Assembly (NCBI GenBank): GCA_021849525.1
Contig: JAJZSS010000177.1
Location: 1 to 5,163, forward strand
Length of the DNA: 5,163 nt
Reading direction: 5' to 3'
Origin: Chloroflexota bacterium
GTDB taxonomy: Bacteria > Chloroflexota > Anaerolineae > Anaerolineales > UBA4823
A model generated the notes under the pieces. That model saw nothing but the letters and a program-made list of their open reading frames with translations. It searched no databases and was not told the DNA's origin. Positions 5,045 through 5,163 of this stretch are shown in pieces. The position numbers were made by a program, and so were the translations under genes. The number at the start of each line of letters is the position of its first letter. The first letter of the stretch is position 1.

Positions 5045-5163
5045 ATATTCTTCAGGTTGTTCAGCGCCAATCCACTGCTGACCATACTATCTCGCCTGCC
5101 GGTGGTAATTATGACCCAGCCCTACATCCGGTGGTAGGTAGATTCAGGTAACCCGATCACAGA
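5045..5163. other. 3' flank without an assignable gene
   Basis: All frames on both strands close quickly. A direct repeat CCGGTGGTA lies at 5099-5107 and 5128-5136. A 5-bp hairpin, CCTAC (5121-5125) with GTAGG (5134-5138), lacks a T run and is not called a terminator. An 8-residue frame from ATG 5110 to TAG 5136 (MTQPYIRW) is most likely chance. Confidence 0.4.

Noticed and set aside
5099..5138. Short repeats and small hairpin after the acyltransferase gene
   Set aside because: The stem is only 5 bp and lacks a T run, and the 9-bp repeat is within chance expectation.

Overview
The window is bacterial chromosomal DNA. It shows dense short genes, Shine-Dalgarno (SD) sites, a sigma-70-type promoter and an intrinsic terminator. 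Base composition is moderately GC-rich across the first four genes and clearly AT-richer after about 4060. The protein families and codon style would fit an environmental anaerobe such as a member of the Chloroflexota (Anaerolineae). That is a guess from overall impression; no marker gene is present, so the phylum is open.

Layout: (1) 1-120 is a flank with no assignable gene. (2) 121-1926 is a tight two-gene + strand operon: a UPF0309-type SIS-domain phosphosugar-binding protein followed by a medium-chain dehydrogenase/reductase that lacks zinc ligands. (3) 1962-1995 is a T-flanked hairpin that can terminate both strands between convergent genes. (4) 2027-2875 on the - strand is a divergent NagB-family (glucosamine-6-phosphate deaminase/isomerase) protein. 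(5) 2876-3153 is a rich divergent regulatory region. It holds six or seven 10-11-bp phased direct repeats next to the NagB-like start, and two promoters whose -10 boxes overlap on opposite strands. (6) 3154-4062 is a ten-helix EamA/DMT transporter. (7) 4063-4516 is a 454-bp stretch without a convincing gene but with suspicious open frames and short repeats. (8) 4517-5044 is a left-handed-beta-helix (hexapeptide-repeat) acyltransferase. (9) 5045-5163 holds nothing assignable.

How they may work together: an SIS phosphosugar-binding protein, a sugar/polyol-type dehydrogenase and a NagB-family protein side by side suggest catabolism or remodelling of an amino sugar or related sugar phosphate. The EamA permease shares the NagB-like control region and may move a related metabolite. 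The NagB-like protein is the most interesting part. It keeps the FNMDEY and GHIAFNEP signatures but carries His where E. coli NagB has catalytic Asp141. It also lacks the usual phosphate-binding loop, Arg172 and Lys208. The pathway may therefore use a substrate other than glucosamine-6-phosphate. The acyltransferase looks like a separate, perhaps transferred, surface-polysaccharide gene.
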